Assembly: GCA_947252755.1 (NCBI GenBank)
Contig: CAMXWV010000005.1
Location: forward strand, 104,557-168,556
Direction of reading: 5' to 3'
DNA: 64,000 nucleotides
Origin: an uncultured Dermabacter sp.
Lineage (GTDB): Bacteria; Actinomycetota; Actinomycetes; Actinomycetales; Dermabacteraceae
Within the stretch, counting starts at the first letter, position 1. Each line of letters starts with the position of its first letter. The notes under the pieces were generated by a model, which did not search any database, was not told where the DNA came from, and worked only from the letters and a program-made list of their open reading frames with translations. This document shows, piece by piece, positions 7,769 through 16,290 of the stretch. The position numbers were made by a program, and so were the translations under genes.

Positions 7769-9268
7769 ATGGCATCAGGCATCCCCAAGTTCTTCGCTGC
7801 CGACGCGGACCACGGCTCCGGTGATGCGCAGTGGCTTCAGCTTCTGCTCGGAGACTGGCAGATCGCAGCTGATCTCATGGCCGCAGACCTCGTGCTCTGG
7901 CTCCGCAGAGCGGATGAGATGACGGCTGTGGGCCATGCCCGCCCGGGCAACGGCACCACCGTGTATTACGACGACCCCGTGGGCAGCACCTACGCCCGGG
8001 ACTCGTGGCCTGAGCTTTTTGAGGCGTGGGACAGCGGCCAGCTCAGCACCGTTGAATCAGAAGTGGAGCGCGATTCCCAGCCCGCATTCGTGCTGTTTGC
8101 TCCTGTGCGCCACGAGGGGCGGATGATCGCGGTGGTCACGGTGGAGTCCTTTTCGCCGTTCAGTCAGGACCGCATCGGCAGCAGCAACGTGGAACAGCGC
8201 ACGCTTGGGATGCGCCTGCTGCGCATGATGGGGGAGGGCACCTTCCCGATCATCGGGGCGCCGGTGCCGCCGCGTCGTGGCGCTCCCCGAGTGCAGGATG
8301 GTCTGGTCTCCCTTGATGAGAACGGCCGCGTGACGTGGGCATCACCGAATGCGCTGTCCGCCTTTCACCGGTTCGGCATCCACACCGATATGACCGGAGA
8401 GTCTCTTGCGGAGTTCGCCACCGGTGTGCTGAAGTCCCGCTCGCCGGTGGATGAGTCCCTGCCGCTTGTGCTGATGGGCCGTGCGGCGTGGCGTGCGGAT
8501 ATGCAGTCCAAGGGTGGCACGATCTCGCTGCGGGCCGTGCCTCTGACGGAGGGCACACAGCGGATCGGCGCGATCCTGCTGGTGCGTGATGTGACCGAAC
8601 TGCGGCGCCGTGAGCGTGAGCTGATCACCAAGGACGCTACGATCCGCGAGGTTCACCATCGGGTGAAGAACAATCTGCAGACCGTGGCGGCGCTGTTGCG
8701 GCTGCAGGCGCGGCGGATCAGCTCTCCGGAGGCGAAGGAAGCGCTCCTGGAGGCGATGCGACGGGTGTCCACGATCGCGCTTGTGCACGAGACCCTGCTG
8801 CAGGGCAGTGAGGAGTCTGTGAGATTCGACGATGTGATCGAACGCTGCCTGCGGCTGGCGGTGGATGCTGCCAGCGCAACGGTGCGAACCACGGAACACA
8901 GCGCACTGTCATCCTCCCAGCAGGTGGTGGTGAAGACCGAGCAGCGCGGGAAGGCAGGCATCATCAGAGCGGAGCAGGCCACGCCGCTGGCACTGGTGGT
9001 CGCCGAGCTTGCCACGAATGCGGTGGAGCATGGACTGTCGGAGCGCGGCGGCACCCTGTCCATCATCAGTGAGCGCACGGGCAGCCGGCTGATCATCCAC
9101 ATCGACGATGACGGAACAGGCATGGATCGCGAACCTGAGGGGCTGGGGACGAATATCGCGCAGACCCTGCTGGAGGGTGAGCTCAGCGGAACCCTGCGCT
9201 GGTATGCGCGTGAGGAAGGCGGCACTCGGGCCACGGTCGATGTGGAACTGGACCCGATCCTGAACTGA
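7769..9268 (+). CDS. pdtaS: PdtaS-type sensor histidine kinase
   Basis: A 499-residue soluble kinase with an N-terminal GAF domain (about 20-140), a PAS-like domain (about 165-275), a HisKA_2 dimerisation domain with the phospho-acceptor in REVHHRVKNNLQTV near residue 294, and a HATPase domain (ELATNAVEHG near 412, then DDDGTGM and GLGTNIAQTL). This is the arrangement of mycobacterial PdtaS, which phosphorylates the RNA-binding ANTAR regulator PdtaR. No ANTAR partner is in the window, which is normal because pdtaR is usually unlinked. It converges on whiB1, as in mycobacteria (Rv3219/Rv3220c). A strong hairpin separates the two. No membrane segment is seen, so it senses a cytosolic signal. 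Confidence 0.93.
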   Translation: MASGIPKFFAADADHGSGDAQWLQLLLGDWQIAADLMAADLVLWLRRADEMTAVGHARPGNGTTVYYDDPVGSTYARDSWPELFEAWDSGQLSTVESEVERDSQPAFVLFAPVRHEGRMIAVVTVESFSPFSQDRIGSSNVEQRTLGMRLLRMMGEGTFPIIGAPVPPRRGAPRVQDGLVSLDENGRVTWASPNALSAFHRFGIHTDMTGESLAEFATGVLKSRSPVDESLPLVLMGRAAWRADMQSKGGTISLRAVPLTEGTQRIGAILLVRDVTELRRRERELITKDATIREVHHRVKNNLQTVAALLRLQARRISSPEAKEALLEAMRRVSTIALVHETLLQGSEESVRFDDVIERCLRLAVDAASATVRTTEHSALSSSQQVVVKTEQRGKAGIIRAEQATPLALVVAELATNAVEHGLSERGGTLSIISERTGSRLIIHIDDDGTGMDREPEGLGTNIAQTLLEGELSGTLRWYAREEGGTRATVDVELDPILN

Positions 9269-9322
9269 GACAGTTCCTGTTTGCGCCAGGCTCTGTCTGC
9301 GCCGGGTCCTGTCCGGCATGCA

Positions 9323-9351
9323 GAAGGGACCCGCTTCAAGCGGGTCCCTTC
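9323..9351. terminator. Bidirectional hairpin between pdtaS and whiB1
   Basis: A perfect 12-bp stem (GAAGGGACCCGC / GCGGGTCCCTTC) with loop TTCAA, placed between convergent genes. There is no U tract on either side, as is common for GC-rich actinobacterial terminators. Confidence 0.85.
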
Positions 9352-9375
9352 GGTCACGTCACTGGCTGCGGTGCA

Positions 9376-9624
9376 TCAGCTGGCGCGTCGGGCGCGGGCG
9401 TTGCGGCGCTTGAGAGAGCGGCGCTCATCCTCGGAGAGTCCGCCCCACACGCCCGAGTCCTGACCTGTCTCCAGAGCGAACTTCAGGCACACATTCATGA
9501 CTTCGCATCGTTGACAGACGGCTTTCGCCTCTTGGATCTGCGTGATTGCGGGGCCGGTGTTCCCGATCGGGAAGAACAGCTCCGGGTCCTCCGTCAGGCA
9601 GGCTGCACGGTGGCGCCAGTCCAT
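9376..9624 (-). CDS. whiB1: WhiB1-type iron-sulfur transcription factor
   Basis: An 82-residue Wbl protein. Four cysteines at positions 9, 37, 40 and 46 (CxxC pair plus two) bind a [4Fe-4S] cluster. The GVWGGLSEDERR turn and the basic C-terminus (RRSLKRRNARARRAS) contact sigma factor and DNA. The protein follows mycobacterial WhiB1 closely from MDWRH onward, which is why ATG 9624 is preferred to GTG 9630. WhiB1 is essential and nitric-oxide sensitive in mycobacteria. About 260 bp of upstream DNA (9625-9884) separates it from the divergent membrane gene, with a run of seven G at 9662-9668; I see no certain regulator site there. Confidence 0.95.
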   Translation of the reverse strand: MDWRHRAACLTEDPELFFPIGNTGPAITQIQEAKAVCQRCEVMNVCLKFALETGQDSGVWGGLSEDERRSLKRRNARARRAS

Positions 9625-9884
9625 CGTCACTCTCTCTTTCTCCGACCGCAGCGTGCGCCCAGGGGGGGAGCACCCCGCGATGTCACTGCCGAGCTAGGCC
9701 TCGATTACGCGTTGGTGGCCTGGCTCCTATCAGGTCTCACTGATCGAGAACCGGGCATGAAACGATTGTTCCTTCTGTCTGCGGGACTCACAAGGGCCTT
9801 GCTCACCTCGGGCCCGTGTCACTTCCCACATCGTGGTCACTTGCAACTGCCGGCCAGATAGGCAGGTGGCGCTACAGTGGGCGC

Positions 9885-10298
9885 ATGGCCATCCCTCCTG
9901 CTGATCAGGCTGCACCAGCGCCCCGTCGACCGTTGCGCACCATCGCCTCGCTCCTGCTCCTCCTGGAGGCGCTTCTGCTGCTGGGCACCGGGGCGTTCGT
10001 GGCTCTCAGCGCCCCGCTGCGGGAGGGCGGTATGCCGGGGGTGGCAGCCGGACTCGGGCTGATGCTGACCATCTTCGCGGCCCTGCTCGTGGCCGCCGCG
10101 ATCTCTGTGCATCGCCGGGGTCGGTTTGGTGTGTCCTACGGGGTCACCTGGCAGCTGTTCCAGGCACTCATCAGCGGTGCCATGTTCAACACCGCCACGA
10201 TCCTGCCCGGAGTGATTGCGCTCGGGCTCGCCCTCGCACTGTTTGTGATCCTTCTGCACAAGGACGTGCGGCCCACCGTCCAGCGGTACGAAGGGTGA
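9885..10298 (+). CDS. Small four-helix membrane protein
   Basis: A 137-residue integral membrane protein with four hydrophobic segments (about residues 20-42, 50-72, 85-105 and 108-128) and short charged loops (HRRGRFG, HKDVRPT). No enzymatic motif is seen. Its position, divergent from whiB1, matches the small membrane protein found beside whiB1 in many actinobacteria. The start ATG at 9885 places Met just before a Pro/Ala-rich lead into the first helix; the upstream extension in this frame is not protein-like. Function unknown. Confidence 0.75.
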   Translation: MAIPPADQAAPAPRRPLRTIASLLLLLEALLLLGTGAFVALSAPLREGGMPGVAAGLGLMLTIFAALLVAAAISVHRRGRFGVSYGVTWQLFQALISGAMFNTATILPGVIALGLALALFVILLHKDVRPTVQRYEG

Positions 10299-10396
10299 AC
10301 ACCGCGCAGCGGCACGAGGGATGACGCGGCGCCGGAGGTAATACCGCGCAGAGGTAGAAAGGCCGATATCTGCCCGGCGGTGGCTGCTCGCTGGCC

Positions 10397-11161
10397 TCAG
10401 TCGATCAGCGAGGGCTGAGCATGCGCCACCGGCTCCATCAGATGCGGGCCTTGGCTGCGCACATCGCCCACCTCCGGGCTCACCTCATACACCTCCAGCT
10501 CGCTGGTGGGCGCCCGGTTCGCAGTATCGTTGATCCAGCTGTGCGCTTCGCGGCCTGTTCCGAAGGAATCTGAGCGAAGCCACACCTCTGCCTGCTCGCG
10601 GGTCAGGATCACGGGGATTCGAGCGTGGAGATCACGCATCGCCCCGTCGGCTTCGGCGGTGATGATGGTGGCGGTGAGCCGCCACCGGCCGTCGTCGTAC
10701 ACATCAGGCCCGGTGCTCTTACCGGGTCCTTGCCACCAGGCGATGAGGCCGGCCAGCAGCATCGGCTGCTGATCCGCGCGATGAATGAACTGGGCGCGCC
10801 TGCGCTTTCGCCCTTCTGCCGGGGTCCACTCGTAGTAGCCGCTGATCGGGATGATCGCGCGGCGGGAAGGGAGGGAGCCGCGGAAAGACGGCTTATCAGC
10901 GAGAGACTCTGCACGCGCATTGAAGGTGCGCGAGGAGAAGGATTCGTCCTTGGCAAACGGCGGCAGCAGTCCCCATCGCGCCACACGCAGCGCCCGCACC
11001 AGCTCGCCGCTGTCCCGATCAACGGATTCGGTCACCACGACGATCGGGACGGTGGGCGGAATGTTGAAGCGGGATGCGAGAGCACCGCTCGTCAGGTCCA
11101 GTGCGTTCACGTCATCAGCGAGCGGCTCGATCTCGTGCCAGAACGCGAAGCGACCGCACAC
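10397..11161 (-). CDS. SOS response-associated peptidase (SRAP/HMCES/YedK family)
   Basis: A 254-residue SRAP protein, which forms a covalent thiazolidine link to abasic sites in single-stranded DNA and so shields them. The catalytic cysteine must be residue 2, exposed after Met removal, and this decides the start: GTG at 11161 gives V/M-CGRFAFWHE. Other active-site parts are present: the Asn in TFNARAESL, the Glu in YYEW, and the His in DLHARIPVIL. The start lies 4 nt after the stop of the yihY gene, so the two are co-transcribed and probably coupled. The length is typical of the family. Confidence 0.92.
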   Translation of the reverse strand: MCGRFAFWHEIEPLADDVNALDLTSGALASRFNIPPTVPIVVVTESVDRDSGELVRALRVARWGLLPPFAKDESFSSRTFNARAESLADKPSFRGSLPSRRAIIPISGYYEWTPAEGRKRRRAQFIHRADQQPMLLAGLIAWWQGPGKSTGPDVYDDGRWRLTATIITAEADGAMRDLHARIPVILTREQAEVWLRSDSFGTGREAHSWINDTANRAPTSELEVYEVSPEVGDVRSQGPHLMEPVAHAQPSLID

Positions 11162-11165
11162 GGGA

Positions 11166-12308
11166 TCAGAACTCGTCGGACGTGTTGTCCCGGTCCGCGG
11201 TTTCCGGTGCATGAGCGCGCTCGCCGGTGGTCTGCCCCGCGAAATGACCCTTGTACTGGTCCTGGTTGTGGTGCAGCGCCTGCAGGCGGATATCTCGGCC
11301 TTCAGCGATCACCGCATCCCGCTTCTTCTGCGCCTTGGTGGGGGTGTCCTTACCGCGCAGGGTGAGGGCGTACTCCTTTTCGGAGGCGCGACCCACCACA
11401 AGCTCCTTCGCCCGCTCGTACTCGGAATCGAAGATGCCGCCCATGACCATCACGATATTCATCACCCACAGGGCGAACAGCACGGCCATCACACCGCCGA
11501 TCGCGCCATAGCTGGAGTAGCTGGCCACAGTGGACATGTAGATCGCCACAGCAACGGCCGCCACGATGATGCCGATCACTGCGAAGATGCCGCCCGGAGA
11601 GATGGGGCGGTAGGGACGCTTGAGATTGGGGGTGGCCCAGTACAGAAGGGACAGCAGCGCGAACAGGATCACCAGGATCACCGGCCACTTCACCCAGGCC
11701 CAGATCGGCATGAAGGTGCCTGAGAGGAAGGCGAGCGGACCGGACAGGCCGGCGGCCGTGAAGATCGGATCGGCCACCGCATCAAGCATGGTCTGGGTGA
11801 GCAGCAGGGACAGCAGCACCACCACGATGCCCACCACGAGCACTGCTGTGGTCACGTACATCGAGAGGTTGAAGCTGACCGGGCCGCGGGTCTCCGGCAC
11901 GTTGTACACGGTGTTGGAGGCGCGCGAGAACGCCTTCACATAGGCCGACGCGGACCACAAAGCGATCGCCACACCGATGATCAGTGCGATCGTGCCGCCG
12001 GTGGAGGAGCCGAGCAGGCTGTCCAGTGTGGAATCCACGGCGCTGTCCACACCGTCGACCCCGGATCGCTGGATGACCTCCTTCAGCTTGTCAGCGATCT
12101 GATCCTGGAAATCCTGCAGCACGAGCGCCGCCAGCGAGAACACCGCGAGCAGGGTGGGGGCGATGGCAAGCACAGTGAAATAGGTGAGCTGTGCGGCGAG
12201 ATCCGTGCCCTTGTACCAGGAGAACTCACTGAGCGTGCGCTTGAGCACGTACTTCCATTCGGTTCCGGTGAGCTTGACCTTCGGCTTGTCTTTGCTGGCG
12301 CGGGCCAT
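11166..12308 (-). CDS. YihY/BrkB family membrane protein
   Basis: A 380-residue polytopic protein of the YihY (formerly 'ribonuclease BN') family. About six membrane helices can be seen, with the family features YKGTDLAAQLTYFTVLAIAPT early and a central WPVILVILFALLSLLYWATPN. The N-terminus is basic and the C-terminal about 80 residues form a charged cytoplasmic tail. The family's function is not settled; it is not an RNase. The gene leads a two-gene operon with the SRAP gene. The start ATG at 12308 has GAAGGAGC upstream. Confidence 0.9.
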   Translation of the reverse strand: MARASKDKPKVKLTGTEWKYVLKRTLSEFSWYKGTDLAAQLTYFTVLAIAPTLLAVFSLAALVLQDFQDQIADKLKEVIQRSGVDGVDSAVDSTLDSLLGSSTGGTIALIIGVAIALWSASAYVKAFSRASNTVYNVPETRGPVSFNLSMYVTTAVLVVGIVVVLLSLLLTQTMLDAVADPIFTAAGLSGPLAFLSGTFMPIWAWVKWPVILVILFALLSLLYWATPNLKRPYRPISPGGIFAVIGIIVAAVAVAIYMSTVASYSSYGAIGGVMAVLFALWVMNIVMVMGGIFDSEYERAKELVVGRASEKEYALTLRGKDTPTKAQKKRDAVIAEGRDIRLQALHHNQDQYKGHFAGQTTGERAHAPETADRDNTSDEF

Positions 12309-12426
12309 AACGGCTCCTTCGATGCGGGGGAGGGGTAGCCGTCATGCTACCCGCAGGGTGCCGCCGAGTTCACTGAGCGTCCGGTCTGCGTGGGGTAGGG
12401 CCTGTGATGGTGGGTCGCCGACCGCG

Positions 12427-12435
12427 TTATCCACA
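12427..12435 (+). promoter_or_regulatory. DnaA-box-like 9-mer TTATCCACA upstream of tadA
   Basis: A perfect TTATCCACA, 84 nt before the tadA start, in the gap between yihY and tadA. A perfect copy also precedes the other tad block (4589). Confidence 0.4.
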
Positions 12436-12519
12436 AACACGGGAACCGAGCCCATCAGGGAAGGATCCGTGCTTACCTAGAGGGGCATGGTTCGCCATCA
12501 TCGCTGAAGGGGGGCGCCT

Positions 12520-13746
12520 GTGGCAGTGGACGCACTCGACCTGATCGAGTCGGAATCCCGCGAGCGGATGCGCGCTCTCGGCGTGCAGAGCGGTGCGCAC
12601 AGCGTGGAGTCCCTGGTGCGGGATGTGCTCATCGACTACGAGAGCCGAGCATCCCGCGGTGAGGTTCCGGTGCTGCGGGACCCGGATTCCGCGGTTGAGA
12701 ATGTGACCGCCCGGATCGGCGGATTCGGGGAGCTGCAGCCCCTGCTCGATGACCCAACCGTTGAGGAGATCTGGATCAACTCACCGTCGGAGGTGTTCAT
12801 CAGCCGCGGCGGAGTATCCGAGCTGACCCCGATCGTGCTCACCGAAGCTCATGTACGGGGCCTGGTCGAGCGGATGCTCGCCTCCTCCGGACGGCGGATC
12901 GACCTGTCCACGCCATTCGTCGATGCGCTGCTGCCCGACGGCTCCAGGCTTCACGCGGTGATTCCACAGGTCACCCGCAGCAGCATCGCGGTGAACATCC
13001 GCAAGTTCATCGCCCGCGCCCATTCACTGCCGGATCTGGTATCCCTCGGATCTCTGACCGAGCAGGCGGCGTCCTTCCTTCATGCCGCGGTCCGCTCCGG
13101 ACTGAACGTGCTCGTCTCCGGCAGCACCGGCAGTGGGAAGACCACTCTGCTGAACTGTCTGGGCGCCTCCTGCGGTCCACGTGAACGGATCATCACCATT
13201 GAAGAGGTGTTCGAACTGAACATCCGTGCTCGGGACGTGGTGTCGATGCAGACCCGGCAGGCGAGCCTGGAGGGAACCGGCGAGATCACCATGCGCCGCC
13301 TGGTCAAAGAGACGCTGCGGATGCGCCCCAGCCGAATCATCGTGGGTGAAGTCCGTGAAGCCGAAGCACTGGACATGCTGATCGCCCTGAACTCCGGCCT
13401 TGCCGGTATGGCCACCGTCCATGCGAACTCAGCCCGGGACGCGATCTCCAAACTGTGCATTCTCCCGCTGCTGGCGGGGGAGAACGTCACGAGCCAGTTC
13501 GTTGTGCCCACTGTGGCGTCCGCACTGGACATCATCGTCCATCTCGATCACCTCCCCGATGGCCGCCGACGCGTCCGGGAGATCGCAGCGGTGCCGGGCC
13601 GCGTGGAGAACGGTGCGGTTGAGCTGGAGATGCTGTTCAGCGTTCAGCATGGCCGCCTTGTCAGGGAGGATGGGTACCCGCCGCATCGCGAACGCTTCGC
13701 TCAGGCTGGATTCGCCCTTTCCGAGCTGCTCGGGCGGACGCCATGA
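12520..13746 (+). CDS. tadA: Tad/Flp pilus assembly ATPase TadA (CpaF)
   Basis: A 408-residue secretion ATPase of the GspE/TadA type that powers pilus polymerisation from the inner face of the membrane. The Walker A motif GSTGSGKTTLLN begins near residue 200, followed by the Asp box (RIITIEEVFEL), Walker B (MRPSRIIVGEVREAEALDML) and the His box (MATVHANSA). The start is GTG at 12520, with a GAAGGGGGG purine run 5 nt upstream. Its stop overlaps tadB by 4 nt (ATGA). It opens the second of the two tad blocks. Confidence 0.95.
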   Translation: MAVDALDLIESESRERMRALGVQSGAHSVESLVRDVLIDYESRASRGEVPVLRDPDSAVENVTARIGGFGELQPLLDDPTVEEIWINSPSEVFISRGGVSELTPIVLTEAHVRGLVERMLASSGRRIDLSTPFVDALLPDGSRLHAVIPQVTRSSIAVNIRKFIARAHSLPDLVSLGSLTEQAASFLHAAVRSGLNVLVSGSTGSGKTTLLNCLGASCGPRERIITIEEVFELNIRARDVVSMQTRQASLEGTGEITMRRLVKETLRMRPSRIIVGEVREAEALDMLIALNSGLAGMATVHANSARDAISKLCILPLLAGENVTSQFVVPTVASALDIIVHLDHLPDGRRRVREIAAVPGRVENGAVELEMLFSVQHGRLVREDGYPPHRERFAQAGFALSELLGRTP

Positions 13747-14612
13747 CAGTCGGCATTGTGCTCGGTGCGCTGTTCGGGGCCGGCGCCCTGCTCGTCTTCA
13801 TGTCCACATGGATCGAGGACGAAGCGCCCCGCCCAGCACGACGATCTCAGCGCTGGAAGCGCGTTGATGATGACCTTGTGCGGATCGGACTCCCGCGCCT
13901 GCGCGCCGCGCACATGGTTGCGGTGTCTGTTGTGGCCGGTCTCATCGCCATGATTCTGTGCATCGGTCTGACGGGCGCGCTGGTCCCCGCCGCGGCAGCG
14001 GGCGGCTTCGCGGCCTGGGCGCCCTGGGCACTGCTGTCCCTGCTCGCGGGGCGCCGCCGAGAATCGCTGCGCGCCGTGTGGCCGGACGTCATCGACCATG
14101 TGAACTCTGCTGTGCGCGCCGGCCTCTCGCTCCCGGAAGCGCTGTCACAGCTGGCAGAGCACGGCCCCGAACCGCTGCGTGATGTGTTCGCGGAGTTCGG
14201 CAAGGACTATCAGACCACCGGCGACTTCGGCCACTGTCTGGACCGATTGAAGGAACGGGTCTCCGACCCGGTCTGCGATCGGATCGTTGAAGCACTGCGC
14301 ATCACGCGTGACGTTGGCGGAAGCGACCTCGGCACCCTGCTGCGCACACTGGCACGGTTCCTGCGTGATGATGCCCGCGTCCGCTCCGAACTCGAAGCCA
14401 GGCAGTCCTGGACTGTCAACGGCGCCCGGCTGGCTCTCATCGCGCCCTGGGCAGTGCTCGGCATGATGGTGCTGCGCCCCGAAGCCGCGAAGGCCTATGA
14501 CACGCCCCAGGGCGCTCTGCTGGTCGGCGTCGGCGCGATCGTGTCGATTGTGGCGTACCGAGCCATGATCCGAATCGGACGGCTCCCACAGGATGAGCGG
14601 GTGATGGCATGA
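13743..14612 (+). CDS. tadB: Tad pilus platform protein TadB (T2SS F family)
   Basis: A 289-residue membrane protein with membrane segments near the N-terminus (1-20), at 55-100 and at 230-280. Between them lies the type II secretion F domain (VWPDVIDHVNSAVRAGLSLPEALSQLAEHGPEPLRDVF ... VCDRIVEALRITRDVGG). TadB and TadC form the inner-membrane platform that TadA acts on. Both ends overlap neighbours by 4 nt (ATGA), showing tight translational coupling in the order tadA-tadB-tadC. Confidence 0.92.
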   Translation: MTVGIVLGALFGAGALLVFMSTWIEDEAPRPARRSQRWKRVDDDLVRIGLPRLRAAHMVAVSVVAGLIAMILCIGLTGALVPAAAAGGFAAWAPWALLSLLAGRRRESLRAVWPDVIDHVNSAVRAGLSLPEALSQLAEHGPEPLRDVFAEFGKDYQTTGDFGHCLDRLKERVSDPVCDRIVEALRITRDVGGSDLGTLLRTLARFLRDDARVRSELEARQSWTVNGARLALIAPWAVLGMMVLRPEAAKAYDTPQGALLVGVGAIVSIVAYRAMIRIGRLPQDERVMA

Positions 14613-15541
14613 CCCTCCTCACCGGCCTTATCCTCGGCACCGCATTCGGCACCGGACTGCTGCTGATCGTGCTCGACTCTCCGCGCTGGCGCCGCCGCCC
14701 TGTTCACCAGCGGATCGACCCGTACGTGCGGCGCGGCGGCTCCGGGTCCCTGTTCGCCGCCTACGAACAGGTGCTGTCCGGACACCCGTTCCTGCGGCGC
14801 AATATCCTCCCGACGGTGCGCGCCGTCGTGGGCACAGCAGCTCGGCTGCTGGGCTCCCGAGAGGAGATTGCCCAGCGTCTTGAGCTCGCGGGTCGGCCCG
14901 GCACCGTCGACTCCTTCCGCGCTGAACAGGCGCTGTGGGCAGGCGCCGGCTTCCTCGCCTCCCTGGTCTTCGCCGGTGCGCTGATCGCCGGGCGCGGGGT
15001 TGCAGTGCCGCCGCTGCTGCTGCTCATCGCGATCAGCACCGTTGTGGGTGCGCTTGCCAGGGATCGCTGGCTCACCCAGCAGATCCAGCGCCGCGCCAAA
15101 CAGCTCGCCCGCGAATTCCCGGCTATGGCTGATCTGCTGGCGCTCGCGGTGGCCGCAGGCGAAGGCACCGTGGCTGCTATTGAACGTGTTGCCCGCACCT
15201 CCTCGGGACCGCTCGCACAGGAGATGGGCCGAACAGTTGCAGACGTGCGGGCCGGTGCCACCATCCATGAGGCCCTTGACCGGCTTGGCCGCCGCACCCC
15301 GCTGGAGTTCATGTCCCGCTTCACGGACAGCATCTCCGTCGCCATCGAGCGCGGCACGCCGCTGGTGGATGTGCTGCGCGCTCAGGCCCAGGATGCCCGA
15401 GACATCTCCAAACGCGCCCTGATGGAGACCGCCGGTCAGCGTGAGATCTGGATGCTGATGCCAGTGGTCTTCCTGCTTATGCCGCTTGTCATCGTATTTG
15501 CCATCTTCCCGGGACTCTCCGTCCTCTCCATCAGTTTGTGA
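14609..15541 (+). CDS. tadC: Tad pilus platform protein TadC (T2SS F family)
   Basis: A 310-residue partner of TadB. Membrane segments lie at the N-terminus, around residues 105-150 and at the C-terminus (MLMPVVFLLMPLVIVFAIFPGLSVL). The F domain reads FPAMADLLALAVAAGEGTVAAI, then a second half with MSRFTDSISVAIERGTPLVDVL. The start ATG overlaps the tadB stop by 4 nt. It is followed after 45 nt by the pilin gene, preceded by a small hairpin. Confidence 0.92.
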   Translation: MTLLTGLILGTAFGTGLLLIVLDSPRWRRRPVHQRIDPYVRRGGSGSLFAAYEQVLSGHPFLRRNILPTVRAVVGTAARLLGSREEIAQRLELAGRPGTVDSFRAEQALWAGAGFLASLVFAGALIAGRGVAVPPLLLLIAISTVVGALARDRWLTQQIQRRAKQLAREFPAMADLLALAVAAGEGTVAAIERVARTSSGPLAQEMGRTVADVRAGATIHEALDRLGRRTPLEFMSRFTDSISVAIERGTPLVDVLRAQAQDARDISKRALMETAGQREIWMLMPVVFLLMPLVIVFAIFPGLSVLSISL

Positions 15542-15549
15542 CCCCCTCT

Positions 15550-15565
15550 CGGCGCACCAGCGCCG
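15550..15565 (+). promoter_or_regulatory. Small hairpin before the pilin gene
   Basis: CGGCGC-ACCA-GCGCCG, a perfect 6-bp stem with a 4-nt loop, lies between the tadC stop and the pilin ribosome site (AAAGGAA). A hairpin here could protect the 5' end of a processed pilin message or partly terminate upstream transcription. Confidence 0.4.
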
Positions 15566-15586
15566 ACCACCGAAAGGAAACAGCCC

Positions 15587-15805
15587 ATGCACTCGATCCG
15601 TGACCGCGCCCAGCGCCGCACCCTCAGCCTGCAGCACCGCCTGCGCACCGCTCTGGAACGCCTTGCCTCCGAGGAGCGCGGAGACGTTCCCGGCTGGGTG
15701 CTCATCACTTTGATGACCGCGGGAATCGTGGTGGCCCTGTGGGCAGTGGCAAGCGACGCGCTCGTTGGCCTCTTCACCCAAGCCATCGACCAGTTCTCGA
15801 AGTGA
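15587..15805 (+). CDS. Flp-type major pilin candidate
   Basis: A 72-residue protein with a basic leader (about 28 residues), then ERGDVPGWVLITLMTAGIVVALWAVASDALV, a single hydrophobic helix with the Gly-Asp-Val-Pro-Gly turn seen in actinobacterial tad pilins, and a short tail ending FSK. The leader would be removed by a prepilin peptidase, which is not in this window. Size, single helix and place straight after tadC fit the structural pilin of the system. AAAGGAA precedes the ATG. Confidence 0.8.
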   Translation: MHSIRDRAQRRTLSLQHRLRTALERLASEERGDVPGWVLITLMTAGIVVALWAVASDALVGLFTQAIDQFSK

Positions 15806-15849
15806 CCTGGGAACAGACGTGAGCCTGAGCGCAGAAGCGATCTGACCCA

Positions 15850-16290
15850 GTGGGCCAGCAGGCTGCGCCGCAGCGGCGAGAGCGGACCGCGGCGCCTTTG
15901 ATGAAGCGCGTTGCCGCCTGCCTGCGTGACGAGCGCGGCAGTGCGGTGGCCGAGTTCCCCATGATCTCGGTGCTGATCGTCGGCCTCGCCCTGACGCTCT
16001 GTCAGATCGCACTGTTCATCTATGTGCGCAACGGGCTCACGGACGCTGCTGTTCAGGCAGCCCACCACGGAGCGCTCTACGGCAATACCGCGGCCGATGG
16101 GTGCGACCGCGCTGAAGCGATCACGAGCAGCCGGTTTGCCGGCCAGCTGAATGCGTCGGTGACCTGCGGCACCGCGCCTGACGGGCGGGTGGAGGTGACG
16201 ATCACGGCTGATCTTCCGTTGATCGGCTTCCTGGGGCCATCGGCCGGGCTCGTGGTGGACGGGCATGCAATCAAGGAGGACTCGCTGTGA
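15850..16290 (+). CDS. TadE-like pseudopilin
   Basis: A 146-residue TadE-like protein: a basic N-terminus, the GSAVAEFPMISVLIVGLALTLCQIALFIYVRNGLTDAAVQAAHHGA signature helix (about residues 32-77), then a globular extracytoplasmic half with two cysteines that may pair (DGCDRA and VTCGTA). Minor pseudopilins of this family are thought to prime or tip the pilus. The start is uncertain: GTG 15850 gives the frame shown, while ATG 15901 would start 17 residues later, closer to the hydrophobic helix; neither has a strong ribosome site. The stop overlaps the next gene by 4 nt. Confidence 0.82.
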   Translation: MGQQAAPQRRERTAAPLMKRVAACLRDERGSAVAEFPMISVLIVGLALTLCQIALFIYVRNGLTDAAVQAAHHGALYGNTAADGCDRAEAITSSRFAGQLNASVTCGTAPDGRVEVTITADLPLIGFLGPSAGLVVDGHAIKEDSL

